Position numbers and translations under genes: made by a program. A DNA stretch of 57,920 nt, from positions 1-57,920 of the forward strand of contig NZ_JAIBLJ010000022.1 of NCBI RefSeq assembly GCF_020179385.1, in the 5' to 3' direction. Source of the DNA: Alkalihalobacillus sp. YIM B00296 (GTDB lineage Bacteria > Bacillota > Bacilli > Bacillales > Fictibacillaceae). Shown here in pieces: positions 35,365 through 45,377 of this stretch (the first letter of the stretch is position 1; each line of letters begins with the position of its first letter). The notes under the pieces are model-generated. The model was not told where the DNA came from and searched no databases. It was given only the letters and a program-made list of their open reading frames with translations.

Positions 35365-36753
35365 TTACCCCCTGTGGTTGTTTAGCTTTTCTTGTATTTT
35401 GGAAACGTATCCTTCTTTGTTCATTTGGCGAGCTCGAGCTATGGACAAGGCCTCTCCGGGTACGTTATCCGTAATGGTCGAACCTGCAGCAACATAGGCA
35501 TTCTCACCAACAGTGACCGGTGCGATCAGATTGGAATTGCATCCAATGAATGCTCCATCTCCAACCTTTGTGAGATGTTTATTCTTACCATCATAATTAA
35601 CAGTTATCGATCCACAGCCAAGATTTACATTTTTACCTATTTCCGCATCCCCGATATAACTTAAATGGGACGCTTTGCTTCCATCATCCATCTTGGATTT
35701 TTTGATTTCTACAAAATTACCGACTTTTATATCGTTTCCTAAAGTAGATTGCGGTCTGACGTGGGCAAAAGGTCCAATAGCAACGTTGTCCCCAACTTTA
35801 CTATCGTGGACGACGGATTGCTTGATTACTACATTGTTTCCGATATGGCTGTCTTTAATTTCACTGTTCGGACCAATTTCGCAATCCTCTTCGATTGACG
35901 TGCTCCCAGTTAAGACGGTTCCAGGTAAAATGACGGAATCCCTGCCAATCGTGACATCAGCGCTGATGTATGTTTGTTGCGGGTCGACCATTGTTACACC
36001 ATTTCTCATATGTTTCGTGTTGATCCGTATCTTCATCAGCCTTTCTGCTTCTGATAGGGCGACACGATCATTGACACCGATTGTTTCATCGAAGGAAGGT
36101 GTTTGGTAAGCAGCAACTGTTTCAGATTTGTTCTTTGCTATTTCTATGACATCAGGCAAGTAATATTCACCTTGGACATTATCGTTATTCACCTGTTTAA
36201 GTGCTTCGAACAACGTATGATTGTCAAAGCAATATGTGCCTGTATTGATTTCTTGGACTGCCAATTCATCCACAGAGGCATCTTTATGTTCAACGACTTT
36301 TGCTACCGTTCCGTCCTCATTTCGGATTACTCTGCCATAACCGGCAGGATCGTCTGCATGAGCAGTAAGCAGCGTCACTTTTGCGTTTTCTTTTTCATGA
36401 TGCTCAAGGAGTGCTTCCATCGTTTCAGAAGAGATCAAGGGTGTATCGCCGCACACCACGAGGGTCGTTCCTTCCAATTCTCCAAGTTGTTGTTCTGTTT
36501 GTATAACTGCATGGCCCGTTCCAAGCTGCTCCTCTTGAAGAGCGTATTCTACTTCCTCCCCAAGCTGGGATTTCACTTTTTCAGCCCCATGACCAATTAC
36601 AGTTACGATCTTTTCCACGCCAATTTTCTTGATTTGATCGACGACGTGCTGGACCATTGGTTTTCCAGCAACAGGGTGTAGTACTTTATATAAACGAGAT
36701 TTCATCCGGGTACCTTGTCCAGCTGCTAAAACAACCGCATAACGTTTCGTCAT
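35365..36753 (-). CDS. glmU: Bifunctional GlmU: GlcNAc-1-P uridyltransferase / GlcN-1-P acetyltransferase
   Basis: Makes UDP-GlcNAc for peptidoglycan and teichoic acids. The 462-residue protein has the N-terminal pyrophosphorylase motif [19 protein letters not shown] and a C-terminal left-handed beta-helix made of hexapeptide repeats (about 250-440; [29 protein letters not shown]). ATG 36753 has GGAGG 6 bases upstream; the frame runs 12 codons further but without a site. A clear sigma-A promoter lies upstream. Confidence 0.97.
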   Translation of the reverse strand: MTKRYAVVLAAGQGTRMKSRLYKVLHPVAGKPMVQHVVDQIKKIGVEKIVTVIGHGAEKVKSQLGEEVEYALQEEQLGTGHAVIQTEQQLGELEGTTLVVCGDTPLISSETMEALLEHHEKENAKVTLLTAHADDPAGYGRVIRNEDGTVAKVVEHKDASVDELAVQEINTGTYCFDNHTLFEALKQVNNDNVQGEYYLPDVIEIAKNKSETVAAYQTPSFDETIGVNDRVALSEAERLMKIRINTKHMRNGVTMVDPQQTYISADVTIGRDSVILPGTVLTGSTSIEEDCEIGPNSEIKDSHIGNNVVIKQSVVHDSKVGDNVAIGPFAHVRPQSTLGNDIKVGNFVEIKKSKMDDGSKASHLSYIGDAEIGKNVNLGCGSITVNYDGKNKHLTKVGDGAFIGCNSNLIAPVTVGENAYVAAGSTITDNVPGEALSIARARQMNKEGYVSKIQEKLNNHRG

Positions 36754-36793
36754 AAATATCCTCCAATGCTCGTTATCCTGTAATTCCATTATG

Positions 36794-36822
36794 AATATAT
36801 CTCATAATGCTGTCATATTCAA
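36794..36822 (-). promoter_or_regulatory. glmU-prs promoter (sigma-A)
   Basis: Minus-strand TTGAAT (36817-36822), 17 bp, TATATT (36794-36799), about 40 bp before the glmU start and downstream of the spoVG terminator. Confidence 0.65.
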
Positions 36823-37090
36823 GGAAACGAGGCTTTTGTCGCTATATTGAAACATTCTGTGAAATATGTACCATCCTATTTTCCATCACAGTATGTTGTC
36901 AATGGATACCTACAACCCGTAAAACCTTCCCATCCCTTTCCGATACGATTCCGTAAACCTCCTCACTTGCACACGGATGTGCTGGCTTCGACGTTCACCA
37001 CAGTCGTGGTGGTTATTAGTCGAAGATCCTTTTTTTGTGGGCCGCTGTTATCAGCATTCAATTAGCAACAAATTTTTAGAAAATAGCCTA
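36823..37090. other. spoVG-glmU intergenic region with an extended hairpin
   Basis: No supported gene. From 36986 to 37025 there is a two-part hairpin: CTTCGAC/GTCGAAG (7 bp) outside and CACCAC/GTGGTG (6 bp) inside. On the plus strand it runs into ATCCTTTTTTT, terminator-like for antisense transcription. The rest shows nothing I recognise. Confidence 0.5.
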
Positions 37091-37123
37091 AATAAAAGAA
37101 CCTAATCGGTTGATCAGGTTCTT
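37091..37123 (-). terminator. Terminator after spoVG
   Basis: A perfect 8-bp stem (AAGAACCT / AGGTTCTT) followed by TTTATTT on the minus strand, 12 bp after the spoVG stop. Confidence 0.9.
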
Positions 37124-37134
37124 AGATGCGTAGA

Positions 37135-37425
37135 TTAGGATGCACCTGCTTCTTCTAAAGCGGACTCCAATTCCCCTACACGATGGTATTCTGTTAACAC
37201 AGCAGTTTGAATCTTTTCACGGGTGTTTGAGGTGATCGGATGGGCAATGTCACGGAATTCTCCATCTGGAGTCCGTTTACTAGGCATGGCAACAAACATC
37301 CCATTATTTCCATCAATCACCCGGATATCATGAACAACGAATTCATGATCGATGGTGATTGAAGCAATGGCTTTCATACGTCCATCTGTGTTAACTCGTC
37401 GAAGTCTTACATCTGTTACTTCCAT
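37135..37425 (-). CDS. spoVG: SpoVG, septation and RNA/DNA-binding regulator
   Basis: A 96-residue protein with the family start [19 protein letters not shown] and the conserved [20 protein letters not shown]. It affects asymmetric division in B. subtilis and binds nucleic acids in several Firmicutes. ATG 37425 is chosen by homology; the nearest purine-rich site (AAAGGTGGTG) lies about 12 bases upstream, longer than usual. In-frame GTG codons overlap that site and are unlikely. A sigma-H promoter is visible. Confidence 0.96.
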   Translation of the reverse strand: MEVTDVRLRRVNTDGRMKAIASITIDHEFVVHDIRVIDGNNGMFVAMPSKRTPDGEFRDIAHPITSNTREKIQTAVLTEYHRVGELESALEEAGAS

Positions 37426-37473
37426 TTTGTAAAAACACACCACCTTTTTAATAAATACCAGCGTACTATGTAC

Positions 37474-37501
37474 TTTCAACACACTAGTAACTTTTTCCTT
37501 C
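37474..37501 (-). promoter_or_regulatory. spoVG promoter (sigma-H) with AT-rich upstream box
   Basis: Minus-strand GAAGGAAAA (37493-37501, matches RnAGGAwWW), 12 bp, GTTGAAA (37474-37480, against RnnGAAT). Upstream to about 37545 the DNA is almost pure A/T, as in B. subtilis spoVG, where the AT box is needed and is bound by AbrB. Confidence 0.7.
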
Positions 37502-37601
37502 TCCAAATATAAAAAATAATTGAAAAATTAAATAATTTTAAAGAGGATTGAATTCGTAAAGTTTTTAAAAGAATGTCTTTGTTATACTTCATTGGTTTTC
37601 T

Positions 37602-37719
37602 GCGAACTTCACACCCTTTCCGCGGGCGAAAGAAAAGCCGAAGCGACCTGCTTAGTCACGTAGGTCGCTGAGAGGTCTCGCCTGGCTCGCTTTTCCCGCA
37701 GGAGTGCCGTGAATTTCGT
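37602..37719 (+). repeat. Dispersed MITE-like repeat, copy 2
   Basis: Begins GCGAACTTCACACCCTTTCC and ends GAGTGCCGTGAATTTCG, giving both family ends as an imperfect inverted pair. The middle has GAAGCGACC, GTAGGTCGCTGAG and GGTCTCGCCTGGCTCGC, but the GACGAGGAGGCTGTCG core is absent, so this is an internally deleted copy. It lies between the spoVG promoter region and the ridA terminator. Confidence 0.85.
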
Positions 37720-37768
37720 TTAAACCATTACAAATCAACATTAGAATTTAATCAAAGCCAAAAGCTAA

Positions 37769-37820
37769 ATAAATACAAAAGACATGCAGCAATTTTATGC
37801 CGCATGTCTTTTGTATTTAT
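37769..37820 (-). terminator. Long-stem terminator at the end of ridA
   Basis: A perfect 19-bp stem (37769-37787 with 37802-37820) and 14-base loop. It includes the ridA stop codon and has T-rich arms on both strands, so it can end transcripts from either direction. Confidence 0.85.
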
Positions 37821-38191
37821 TTTACAAGTGCAATCACTTCAACTTCGATTTTTACATCCTTTGGAAGCTTTGAGACTTCAACACAAGAACGGGCAGGTTT
37901 GTGTTCGACAAAATAGCTTCCGTAGATTTCGTTGACTTGGGGAAAATCGTCCATGTCCTTAAGGAATACCGTTGTTTTGATGACTGTATCCAATGAAGCC
38001 CCGGCTTCTTCTAACACAGCTTTCAAGTTTTCAAATACTTGATGTGTTTGAGTGGCAACATCATCTCCAGATAAATCCCCCTCTTGAGTTAATCCGATCT
38101 GCCCCGAGCTGTAGAACATGTTGTTAACGATCACACCTTGGGAATAAGGGCCTATCGCCTCAGGTGCGTTAGTTGTGTAGACGTATTTCAC
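37817..38191 (-). CDS. ridA: RidA family enamine/imine deaminase (YabJ)
   Basis: Hydrolyses reactive enamine/imine intermediates from PLP enzymes; in B. subtilis YabJ also helps PurR-dependent repression. The 124-residue trimeric-barrel protein has [20 protein letters not shown] and the [13 protein letters not shown] motif with the substrate-binding arginine. The start is GTG, sharing one base with the purR stop (TAGTG), so it is tightly coupled to purR. The stop lies inside the terminator stem. Confidence 0.96.
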   Translation of the reverse strand: MKYVYTTNAPEAIGPYSQGVIVNNMFYSSGQIGLTQEGDLSGDDVATQTHQVFENLKAVLEEAGASLDTVIKTTVFLKDMDDFPQVNEIYGSYFVEHKPARSCVEVSKLPKDVKIEVEVIALVK

Positions 38192-39024
38192 TATTGATCA
38201 TCCTCCATCCGATCTAGATAATTACCTGCTTCAACTTGAATTTTTTTCTCTTTGGCATCAACATTTGAGAGCCTTGCGATGGAAATGTAATCATCGACAA
38301 GCCTTTCTTGGACTTCTTCCGACTCGACAAGTACGCCAATCCCGACCATATTCGCTTCGAACTCTTGCAGGAGATCCATCATTCCCTTGATCGTCCCTCC
38401 TGCCTTCATGAAATCATCAACAATCAGAACATTTGATCCAGATTGCAGGCTTCTTTTTGCTAATGCCATTGTCTGGATTCGTTTTGTCGAGCCAGACACA
38501 TAATTGATACTCATGGTTGAACCTTCTGTAACCCTGCTGTTGCTACGCACGATCACCACTGGGACATTAAGATAAGAAGCTACTGCATAAGCTAATGGAA
38601 TCCCTTTTGTGGCGACAGTCATCACGACATCAATTTTTCGACCTGCAAAGATAGAAGCAAACATCCTCCCAACTTTATCAATGATCGAAGGATTGCCGAT
38701 GATGTCCGTCATGTAGAGATATCCGCCAGGCAGCACCCTTTCTGAAGAACTTAATAATTCCTTCAGTTCCTTGATGACTTCCTGTGCTTCCTTTTCGGAT
38801 ACTCGAGGGATGTACCGGACGCCTCCTGCAGCACCGGGAGCTGTGACAAGCCAGCCGACACCTTGTTCTTCAAAGTTCTCTTTTATGATCAACAAGTCTT
38901 CACTGATCGAAGACTTTGCTGCCCCATATCGCTCACTGAAAAATGAAAGGGATACCAGTTGATGTGGATGCTGGAGGAGATATCTCGTCAAGTCCACAAG
39001 CCTTCCGCTACGCTTTAATTTCAT
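38191..39024 (-). CDS. purR: Purine operon repressor PurR
   Basis: Represses purine synthesis and transport genes; PRPP acts as inducer. The 278-residue protein has an N-terminal winged helix (about 1-72; [18 protein letters not shown]) and a phosphoribosyltransferase-fold domain with [17 protein letters not shown] as PRPP motif. ATG 39024 has GGAGG 8 bases upstream. A PurBox lies between its promoter and ribosome binding site, consistent with autoregulation. purR-ridA is a conserved operon. Confidence 0.97.
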   Translation of the reverse strand: MKLKRSGRLVDLTRYLLQHPHQLVSLSFFSERYGAAKSSISEDLLIIKENFEEQGVGWLVTAPGAAGGVRYIPRVSEKEAQEVIKELKELLSSSERVLPGGYLYMTDIIGNPSIIDKVGRMFASIFAGRKIDVVMTVATKGIPLAYAVASYLNVPVVIVRSNSRVTEGSTMSINYVSGSTKRIQTMALAKRSLQSGSNVLIVDDFMKAGGTIKGMMDLLQEFEANMVGIGVLVESEEVQERLVDDYISIARLSNVDAKEKKIQVEAGNYLDRMEDDQ

Positions 39025-39037
39025 GCTTGATTCCTCC

Positions 39038-39088
39038 AAAACCGAATATTTTAAGGTTAATATACCACTTTTGTACGTGTTTTTTCAA
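39038..39088 (-). promoter_or_regulatory. purR promoter and PurBox
   Basis: Minus-strand TTGAAA (39083-39088), 18 bp, TATATT (39059-39064) with an extended TGG. Just downstream, plus-strand AAAACCGAATATT (39038-39050) matches the PurBox AWWWCCGAACWWT at 12 of 13 positions and abuts the purR ribosome binding site. Confidence 0.7.
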
Positions 39089-39092
39089 CCTG

Positions 39093-39962
39093 CTATTCTG
39101 ATTCACCTAACATCCGCACCATGTAGACTTCATTGCAGAAACCCCGAAGTCCGTTATAGATTCTCTGGGCTCTGCTTTCGTACATCGTTAAACCGAAAAC
39201 GGTGGGGCCGCTGCCGCTCATCAATACACCTTCTGCACCAAGACGCTCCATCTGTTCTTTGATATGCCTGACTTCCTGGTATTGCTGCAATGTCACCGAT
39301 TCCAACACATTCCATAGCGAAGCACAAATCTTATTGTAATCCTTCTCCTCAATGGCATTAAGCATTGCTGTCGTGTCAGGATGTTGAACATCAGTTAACT
39401 TCAGCATACGGTATACGTCTGCCGTCGATACACCAATCGAGGGCTTAGCCAATACGACCCAGCAGGGAGGTGGTGAAGGAATCTGACGGATGATTTCACC
39501 CCGTCCTTTTGCTAGTGCTGTGCCACCATACACACAGAATGATACATCTGAGCCGATTTCAGCTCCAAGAGTAGCCAGCTCTTCTACCGAAAGACCCAAA
39601 TCCCATAGTTGATTCAGTCCCTTCAGTGTAGCAGCTGCATCGCTGCTTCCGCCTGCTAATCCGGCCGATACAGGGATCTGTTTATCAATATGAATTCGTA
39701 CGCCTTCCTTACGATTGAATTTCCTTTTGACCAAATCAGCAGCCTGGTATGCCAAGTTACGCTCATCTGAAGGAACATACCCGCCTGATGAGTCGATTAT
39801 GATCACATTGCGCGCCATTGTGGTCAGCTCGATACGATCAGCAAGGTCGATTGTCGTCATGACCATCTCTACCTCATGATAACCGTCTTCCCTTTTATGT
39901 AGAACATCCAGGGATAAATTGATTTTAGCCGGAGCTTTAACTGATATCTTCACATCTTTCAC
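39093..39962 (-). CDS. ispE: 4-diphosphocytidyl-2-C-methyl-D-erythritol kinase
   Basis: GHMP kinase of the MEP isoprenoid pathway. The 289-residue protein has [12 protein letters not shown], the ATP loop [15 protein letters not shown] near residue 95, and [13 protein letters not shown] near the C-terminus. Standard length. It lies between sspF and purR, as in B. subtilis. Confidence 0.97.
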   Translation of the reverse strand: MKDVKISVKAPAKINLSLDVLHKREDGYHEVEMVMTTIDLADRIELTTMARNVIIIDSSGGYVPSDERNLAYQAADLVKRKFNRKEGVRIHIDKQIPVSAGLAGGSSDAAATLKGLNQLWDLGLSVEELATLGAEIGSDVSFCVYGGTALAKGRGEIIRQIPSPPPCWVVLAKPSIGVSTADVYRMLKLTDVQHPDTTAMLNAIEEKDYNKICASLWNVLESVTLQQYQEVRHIKEQMERLGAEGVLMSGSGPTVFGLTMYESRAQRIYNGLRGFCNEVYMVRMLGESE

Positions 39963-40045
39963 CTACTTTTTCCAAAACGGACTATACCCTAATTCAATTA
40001 TGTATTCTCATTGCTTCTGTTGCAAATGTCAATATTCAAAACAAT

Positions 40046-40078
40046 AAAAACGGGACGGCCCATTGTAGAGTCCGCCCC
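40046..40078 (-). terminator. Terminator after sspF
   Basis: GGGGCGG pairs with CCGTCCC on the minus strand (one G-U), followed by GTTTTTATT, 13 bp after the sspF stop. Confidence 0.85.
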
Positions 40079-40090
40079 TGAACGTAGTAG

Positions 40091-40261
40091 TTATTTCGTC
40101 ATTTGTTCCTGCGCTTTTTCAATTGCGCGTCTTACCATGTTTCCAGCGTCTCGTGATCGGATTGCTCCCCAGCCTTCTTTTTGCACGGTATCATAGAAGC
40201 CTAACTCTTTTGCAATTTCTTCTTTCAATTGCTCTGACATCATGCCACGTCTTCTGCCCAT
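40091..40261 (-). CDS. sspF: Small acid-soluble spore protein, alpha/beta type, SspF
   Basis: A 56-residue forespore protein of the alpha/beta SASP family that coats spore DNA. It starts [20 protein letters not shown] and has [19 protein letters not shown], almost the same as B. subtilis SspF. AAAGGGG is 11 bases before the ATG. The position between ispE and veg is conserved. A possible sigma-G -10 is upstream. Confidence 0.95.
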   Translation of the reverse strand: MGRRRGMMSEQLKEEIAKELGFYDTVQKEGWGAIRSRDAGNMVRRAIEKAQEQMTK

Positions 40262-40300
40262 AGTGTTAGCAGCCCCTTTCAAATACTTAATCACTACTAC

Positions 40301-40314
40301 GTATGATTAGTATT
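40301..40314 (-). promoter_or_regulatory. Candidate sigma-G -10 region for sspF
   Basis: Two overlapping possibilities on the minus strand: AATACTA (40308-40314) and CATACG (40300-40305), both one base off the sigma-G -10 CATACTA over the compared positions. No good TGAATA was found 17-18 bp upstream of either, so the call is weak. Confidence 0.3.
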
Positions 40315-40387
40315 AGGCCGCTGGTAAGGATTTATAATTTCCTTATGTATCCTTAATTGCAATATTTTCTGGATCCTTCTAGTCCTA

Positions 40388-40432
40388 AAAAAAGTGAAAA
40401 AGCAGTTAGACATGGATGCCTACTGCCCACTT
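40388..40432 (-). terminator. Terminator after veg
   Basis: GCAGT pairs with ACTGC and an inner AGGCAT with ATGTCT, followed on the minus strand by TTTTTCACTTTTTTT. It overlaps the last codons of veg. Confidence 0.75.
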
Positions 40433-40689
40433 ACCATCATTCCTCTCGCTGTATCCTCATCAAAAGTGAGTTCAACGGTTTCAGTCAATACATCAGCATA
40501 GCTGTATGATACTCTTTCAAATGCATTTGTATCCTGGTCAAGTTTTACGATGAAGACTGCAGGATACGTTTCTTCCAAGGTGCCGCTTCGTTCGATGGTT
40601 TTACGCCGTCCGCCATTAGCTTTCAACGTAAGTCGTTTACCTACTTGCCCTTCTAACACGCGTTTTATATCAGGAATTGTTTTACCCAT
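40420..40689 (-). CDS. veg: Veg protein
   Basis: An 89-residue, highly expressed conserved protein of Bacilli ([44 protein letters not shown]), with a small beta-barrel-like make-up. In B. subtilis Veg affects biofilm gene expression through SinR; its biochemical activity is unknown. ATG 40689 has GAGGTG 7 bases upstream. It is driven by an unusually strong promoter. Confidence 0.95.
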   Translation of the reverse strand: MGKTIPDIKRVLEGQVGKRLTLKANGGRRKTIERSGTLEETYPAVFIVKLDQDTNAFERVSYSYADVLTETVELTFDEDTARGMMVSGQ

Positions 40690-40712
40690 TCTACTACACC
40701 TCACTTAGACAA

Positions 40713-40742
40713 ATTATATCATCATTTGATGCTTTTTGTCAA
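40713..40742 (-). promoter_or_regulatory. veg promoter (sigma-A, both hexamers perfect)
   Basis: Minus-strand TTGACA (40737-40742), 18 bp, TATAAT (40713-40718) with an upstream TGA that makes an extended -10. Both hexamers are consensus, as expected for Pveg, one of the strongest vegetative promoters known in Bacillus. Confidence 0.9.
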
Positions 40743-40934
40743 AATAAATCTAAAATTATAGCAATCCTCCTTTGTCCTTGTCAATGGTAATGTATCATTT
40801 TTTTCTAGTTTACCTTAAATTTTATACATTATGTGGACTTGTACAAAAATCCGGAACGGAGAAAAAGTACACAGCTTTCATGATTTTATCGAAAATGCTT
40901 TAAATAAAGCCTATTTATTTGTCATTGTTGATTT

Positions 40935-41030
40935 CGGAAATTAATTCCTTTTCCGCAAGCTTCCTCGCTCGTCCCTCGCTGAGGGTCTCGCCTTGCCCTC
41001 TTTCACGCAGGAGTGTCGTAAATCTCATTT
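40935..41030 (+). repeat. Dispersed MITE-like repeat, copy 3 (short)
   Basis: Starts CGGAAATTAATTCCTTTTCC and ends GGAGTGTCGTAAATCTC, with GAGGGTCTCGCCTTGCCC inside. Only the ends and the right-hand GGTCTCGCCT block remain; the central core is deleted. It occupies the veg-yabG gap; the remaining bases there hold nothing I recognise. Confidence 0.75.
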
Positions 41031-41075
41031 AAAGCAAGAACAGGTTAGAACAGCAGTTAAATAAAAAAACTGGCC

Positions 41076-41975
41076 TCATACCTCTGCTGAAGAAGACGGG
41101 CTCGTACTGTTCCCATGACTTTTGATCGGCATACCTGTTCGTAGAAAGCCTGTCGTTTCAACTCCCCCTAAGCCTTCATCCCCTGAAATTGTATTGCGTA
41201 GAACTTCCCATACATTGATTCTGTCTATAAAGGAAGTAAAACTCACTTTCGAAACGATATATACCGGATCAAGTGCATGGATGTTCACACGGGAAGGCGA
41301 ACTGGCGAAATTAGCCCCAGCTCTTATAAGGGACTCGAAATGAGATTGACATGCTCCTGCAAAGATCATCAATTGGTCAAGATTAGGGTTCTTCTTCCTT
41401 GCATCTTTCACTGTTCTTACAAAATATTTAGAATGCCGATAGGCCTGTAAATCATTTTTATCACCTTTAGCACTTGAGTAGGCATCATGTCCGGTAATGA
41501 CCAAAATGTCCGGGCCAACTTCCTTAAGGAGGGAAGGAACTTTTTCAGGCATCTCCGTTTCCTTCATATGGATGCCGTATACAGGTACGTTCAATTTCTT
41601 ATACAATTCTAGACATTTGTTCAAATAATATGGATCGCCGTCAACATGCAGCACTTTTCCAGGAAGCTTGAAGTACGAGTTATTCTTGTCATAGCCTCCT
41701 GTAGCGGAATACTCCATTTTATGGCGCAGCAACTGATAATCCTGTCTGAATAAACGGAACGATGATTTTTCCTTTTCTATGATCTTTCTTTTGATTTGTT
41801 GCTGCTCATCACGATTCATGACTACAAGATCGTCCATAGGGGCATCAGCAATCAACCTCATATCTTCCCCTGCAAGCTCTACTATCGATTGATCTTCCGA
41901 TATAGTGACAACACGAAACAAAAGATCACATTGATAGGAGCGTCTTCCTACGATATCCCCTACTTGAATAGACAT
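41076..41975 (-). CDS. yabG: Sporulation-specific protease YabG
   Basis: A 299-residue mother-cell protease that processes spore coat proteins in B. subtilis. Family features visible are the N-terminal VGDIVGRRSYQCD, the catalytic-region motif DILVITGHDAYS, and FAGACQSHFESLIRAGANF. No signal peptide. GAGGGGG lies about 7 bases before the ATG. A sigma-K promoter was looked for but not found with confidence. It stands alone between rsmA and veg. Confidence 0.95.
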   Translation of the reverse strand: MSIQVGDIVGRRSYQCDLLFRVVTISEDQSIVELAGEDMRLIADAPMDDLVVMNRDEQQQIKRKIIEKEKSSFRLFRQDYQLLRHKMEYSATGGYDKNNSYFKLPGKVLHVDGDPYYLNKCLELYKKLNVPVYGIHMKETEMPEKVPSLLKEVGPDILVITGHDAYSSAKGDKNDLQAYRHSKYFVRTVKDARKKNPNLDQLMIFAGACQSHFESLIRAGANFASSPSRVNIHALDPVYIVSKVSFTSFIDRINVWEVLRNTISGDEGLGGVETTGFLRTGMPIKSHGNSTSPSSSAEV

Positions 41976-42187
41976 ACAATTTCCCCCTCGGGCGAAAGTG
42001 ATAAAGTGGAATCAGGACTTACATTGTGGTACTGGATATATCTTTTTAAAGAACAATGCAACCGGCAACTGCCTATTCTTTGGCTGAGCCATGGTTGCAC
42101 AGAAGAAATAACAATCCCCTATATTCGGATAATTACGTTACCTTTCTACCTTATGTTCATCGATAAAGAAAAATGATAAAGAATACT

Positions 42188-42281
42188 CCAGGCAGCCACG
42201 AAGGTCACTGGAAGTCCGACGAGGAGGCTGTCGCCGCCACAGGAGGACTCAAGTGATCCAAGTGGCTAGGCGTTGGAGCTA
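42188..42281 (+). repeat. Dispersed MITE-like repeat, copy 4
   Basis: Carries the central core: CCACGAAGGTCACTGGAAG, GACGAGGAGGCTGTCG, CGCCACAGGAGGACT, AGTGATCCAAGTGG and GGCGTTGGAGCT. AGTCC and GGACT can pair to form a hairpin. Both outer ends are absent. It lies in the rsmA-yabG gap (41976-42346), where no other feature is clear apart from the adjacent terminator. Confidence 0.85.
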
Positions 42282-42301
42282 GACATCCCTTCACATCACA
42301 T

Positions 42302-42335
42302 AAAAAAGATCTGACATTCAGGTATATGTCAGACC
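42302..42335 (-). terminator. Terminator after rsmA
   Basis: A perfect 8-bp stem (TCTGACAT / ATGTCAGA) followed by TCTTTTTTA on the minus strand, about 12 bp past the rsmA stop. Confidence 0.9.
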
Positions 42336-42346
42336 TAGTTGAAAGG

Positions 42347-43782
<1,436 letters not shown>

Positions 43783-43931
43783 GAAAAACCTCCGAAAAAA
43801 TTGAAACCTTTTTGTAACATAAGCGTCTATTAAGTAAAAGCAATTATTTTATCAGTATACCCTATCTGAAACAGATAGATAAAGATTATAAAATTGCGTA
43901 AACGGGTATTGCTTCTCAAATGATCAAACAG

Positions 43932-43970
43932 AAAAAGGAGCCGACTCATAGATAAATTGAGTCAACTCCT
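43932..43970 (-). terminator. Terminator after yabE
   Basis: A 13-bp stem on the minus strand (AGGAGTTGACTCA / TGAGTCGGCTCCT, two G-U pairs) followed by TTTTTCTG, directly after the yabE stop. Confidence 0.9.
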
Positions 43971-43977
43971 GTTCCTA

Positions 43978-45174
43978 TCAATCGATTACTTTAATACGGA
44001 CTGTCTTCTTACCCCAGCTGTAAGCTGCCGACTTACTGTTGAAAAAGACGTCGATCTTATTACCATTGATTGCCCCGCCTGTATCTAGAGCCGTTGCATA
44101 GCCGTACCCTTCAACCCATACCTTACTGCCGAGAGGTATGACGCTTGGATCAACCGCAATGACTTTAGCATTGGGGTTTGCCTTCAGGTTGTATCCAGTA
44201 GCCGTAATTCCCGAGCACCCAGAACAATTCGCTGTGTATGCAGTGCTTGAAACATGAAACTCACGGCCTGAAGGCTCTGATGATTTACTACGGGATACCG
44301 TTTGAGTTTGTACTTTCGTACCCACTGCTACGATTTTATCTTCGCTATCAGAAACATTTTCCGTTTTCACAAGATCTCTAGAAACTTCTTTTCCATTTTC
44401 CATAATCACTTCGTAATGTTTCTTGACTTTCCCTTTTTTCCCGTCAGAAACGACTTTTTCTTTACCTTTTGCAAGGTTGTTATCCTTGCGTTTGACGACT
44501 GCGAAGTCTATGGATTCTTCCACTACATCGGTGACCTTTTCTATTCGTGTGATATTAACCTGTTCACCCTTCTTGACAAGGGCATCTTTACCAGGTTCTA
44601 CTCGATCCATTTCATTTAATTCGATCTTATTATGTTTTAAAAGGTCAGCGACGGTAATCGAAGTGGTCCAAACGTCTTTTTTCTTCCCACCGTCATTCAG
44701 TTTTACTTGGAACGCTTTTTCAAGGTTGACAGCCAATCCGTCTGAAATGTTCGCATTCATGTCAGGTGTAAGTTTATCATGTTCCCCGACTTCTATATTT
44801 TCTGATTCTAACATTTCTTTAACCGTATCTGCTGTCGTCCAAACCTTTTCCTCTTTTCCGTCCACGTTCACCTTTACCTGGTGTGCTTCGGTCCAAGAGA
44901 TTTTCATCTGGTCTTTGATTTTCAAATTCAACCCAGGTTCGACTTTGTCATGTGAACCGACCGCTATATCATTTTCTTTCAGTAACCCCTTAACGGTTTC
45001 GGCATGAGTTTGCACCGTCTGATCCTTCCCGTCGATTGAGAGAGTCACCGTCTTTTTGGTCATTTCATATGCTCCGACACTGACGGCTGTCCCCAATACA
45101 AGAAGTCCTGCAATTGATACCAGAAGCCACTTTCCCGTAAACATTCTGGTCAAAACAGTTTTCAGGTGAGTCAT
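43978..45174 (-). CDS. yabE: YabE: cell-wall protein with DUF348, G5 and 3D domains (Rpf/Sps-like)
   Basis: A 398-residue exported protein likely to cleave peptidoglycan. It has an N-terminal signal anchor (about 16-36, LLVSIAGLLVLGTAVSVG), three DUF348 repeats (roughly 41-82, 98-140, 155-196, each with a VWTTxxTVxxLL-type core), a G5 domain (about 205-285) and a C-terminal 3D domain (STAYTA, DPSVIPLGSKVWVEGYG, ALDTGGAI with catalytic aspartates). It resembles actinobacterial resuscitation factors in overall role. GGAGG lies 9 bases before the ATG. A short coupled upstream frame precedes it. Confidence 0.95.
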   Translation of the reverse strand: MTHLKTVLTRMFTGKWLLVSIAGLLVLGTAVSVGAYEMTKKTVTLSIDGKDQTVQTHAETVKGLLKENDIAVGSHDKVEPGLNLKIKDQMKISWTEAHQVKVNVDGKEEKVWTTADTVKEMLESENIEVGEHDKLTPDMNANISDGLAVNLEKAFQVKLNDGGKKKDVWTTSITVADLLKHNKIELNEMDRVEPGKDALVKKGEQVNITRIEKVTDVVEESIDFAVVKRKDNNLAKGKEKVVSDGKKGKVKKHYEVIMENGKEVSRDLVKTENVSDSEDKIVAVGTKVQTQTVSRSKSSEPSGREFHVSSTAYTANCSGCSGITATGYNLKANPNAKVIAVDPSVIPLGSKVWVEGYGYATALDTGGAINGNKIDVFFNSKSAAYSWGKKTVRIKVID

Positions 45175-45227
45175 GTTCCGACCCCTCCTTCACGTATTGT
45201 TTTCAACACCTGTTGCCCCGCTGTCAA
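45171..45227 (-). CDS. Possible 18-residue leader peptide upstream of yabE
   Basis: TTG start at 45227 with AAAGGAGG six bases upstream, 18 codons (product TAGQQVLKTIREGGVGT after the start), and a TGA that overlaps the yabE ATG as ATGA. Its codons run through the yabE ribosome binding site. The strong site and exact overlap suggest translational coupling, but no homologue is known to me and the frame is short enough to be chance. Confidence 0.35.
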   Translation of the reverse strand: MTAGQQVLKTIREGGVGT

Positions 45228-45377
45228 ACATTCCCTCCTTTCACACTTGGTCCCCATTATGCGAGGGGAAATTCCAAAAAGAAAGAAAAACTGCTCGACA
45301 TTTTTTATTCAGTTGACACTGAATTTTGTAGAATTTCGCATTCTCGTTTGTATATTCTCAAACTTCGACATAACTCT

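Noticed and set aside
36847-37065. A 72-codon plus-strand frame in the spoVG-glmU gap
   Set aside because: Runs through the hairpin and has no recognisable product or ribosome binding site.
41976-42060. Sigma-K promoter for yabG
   Set aside because: No AC-N16/17-CATAnnnTA match was found upstream.
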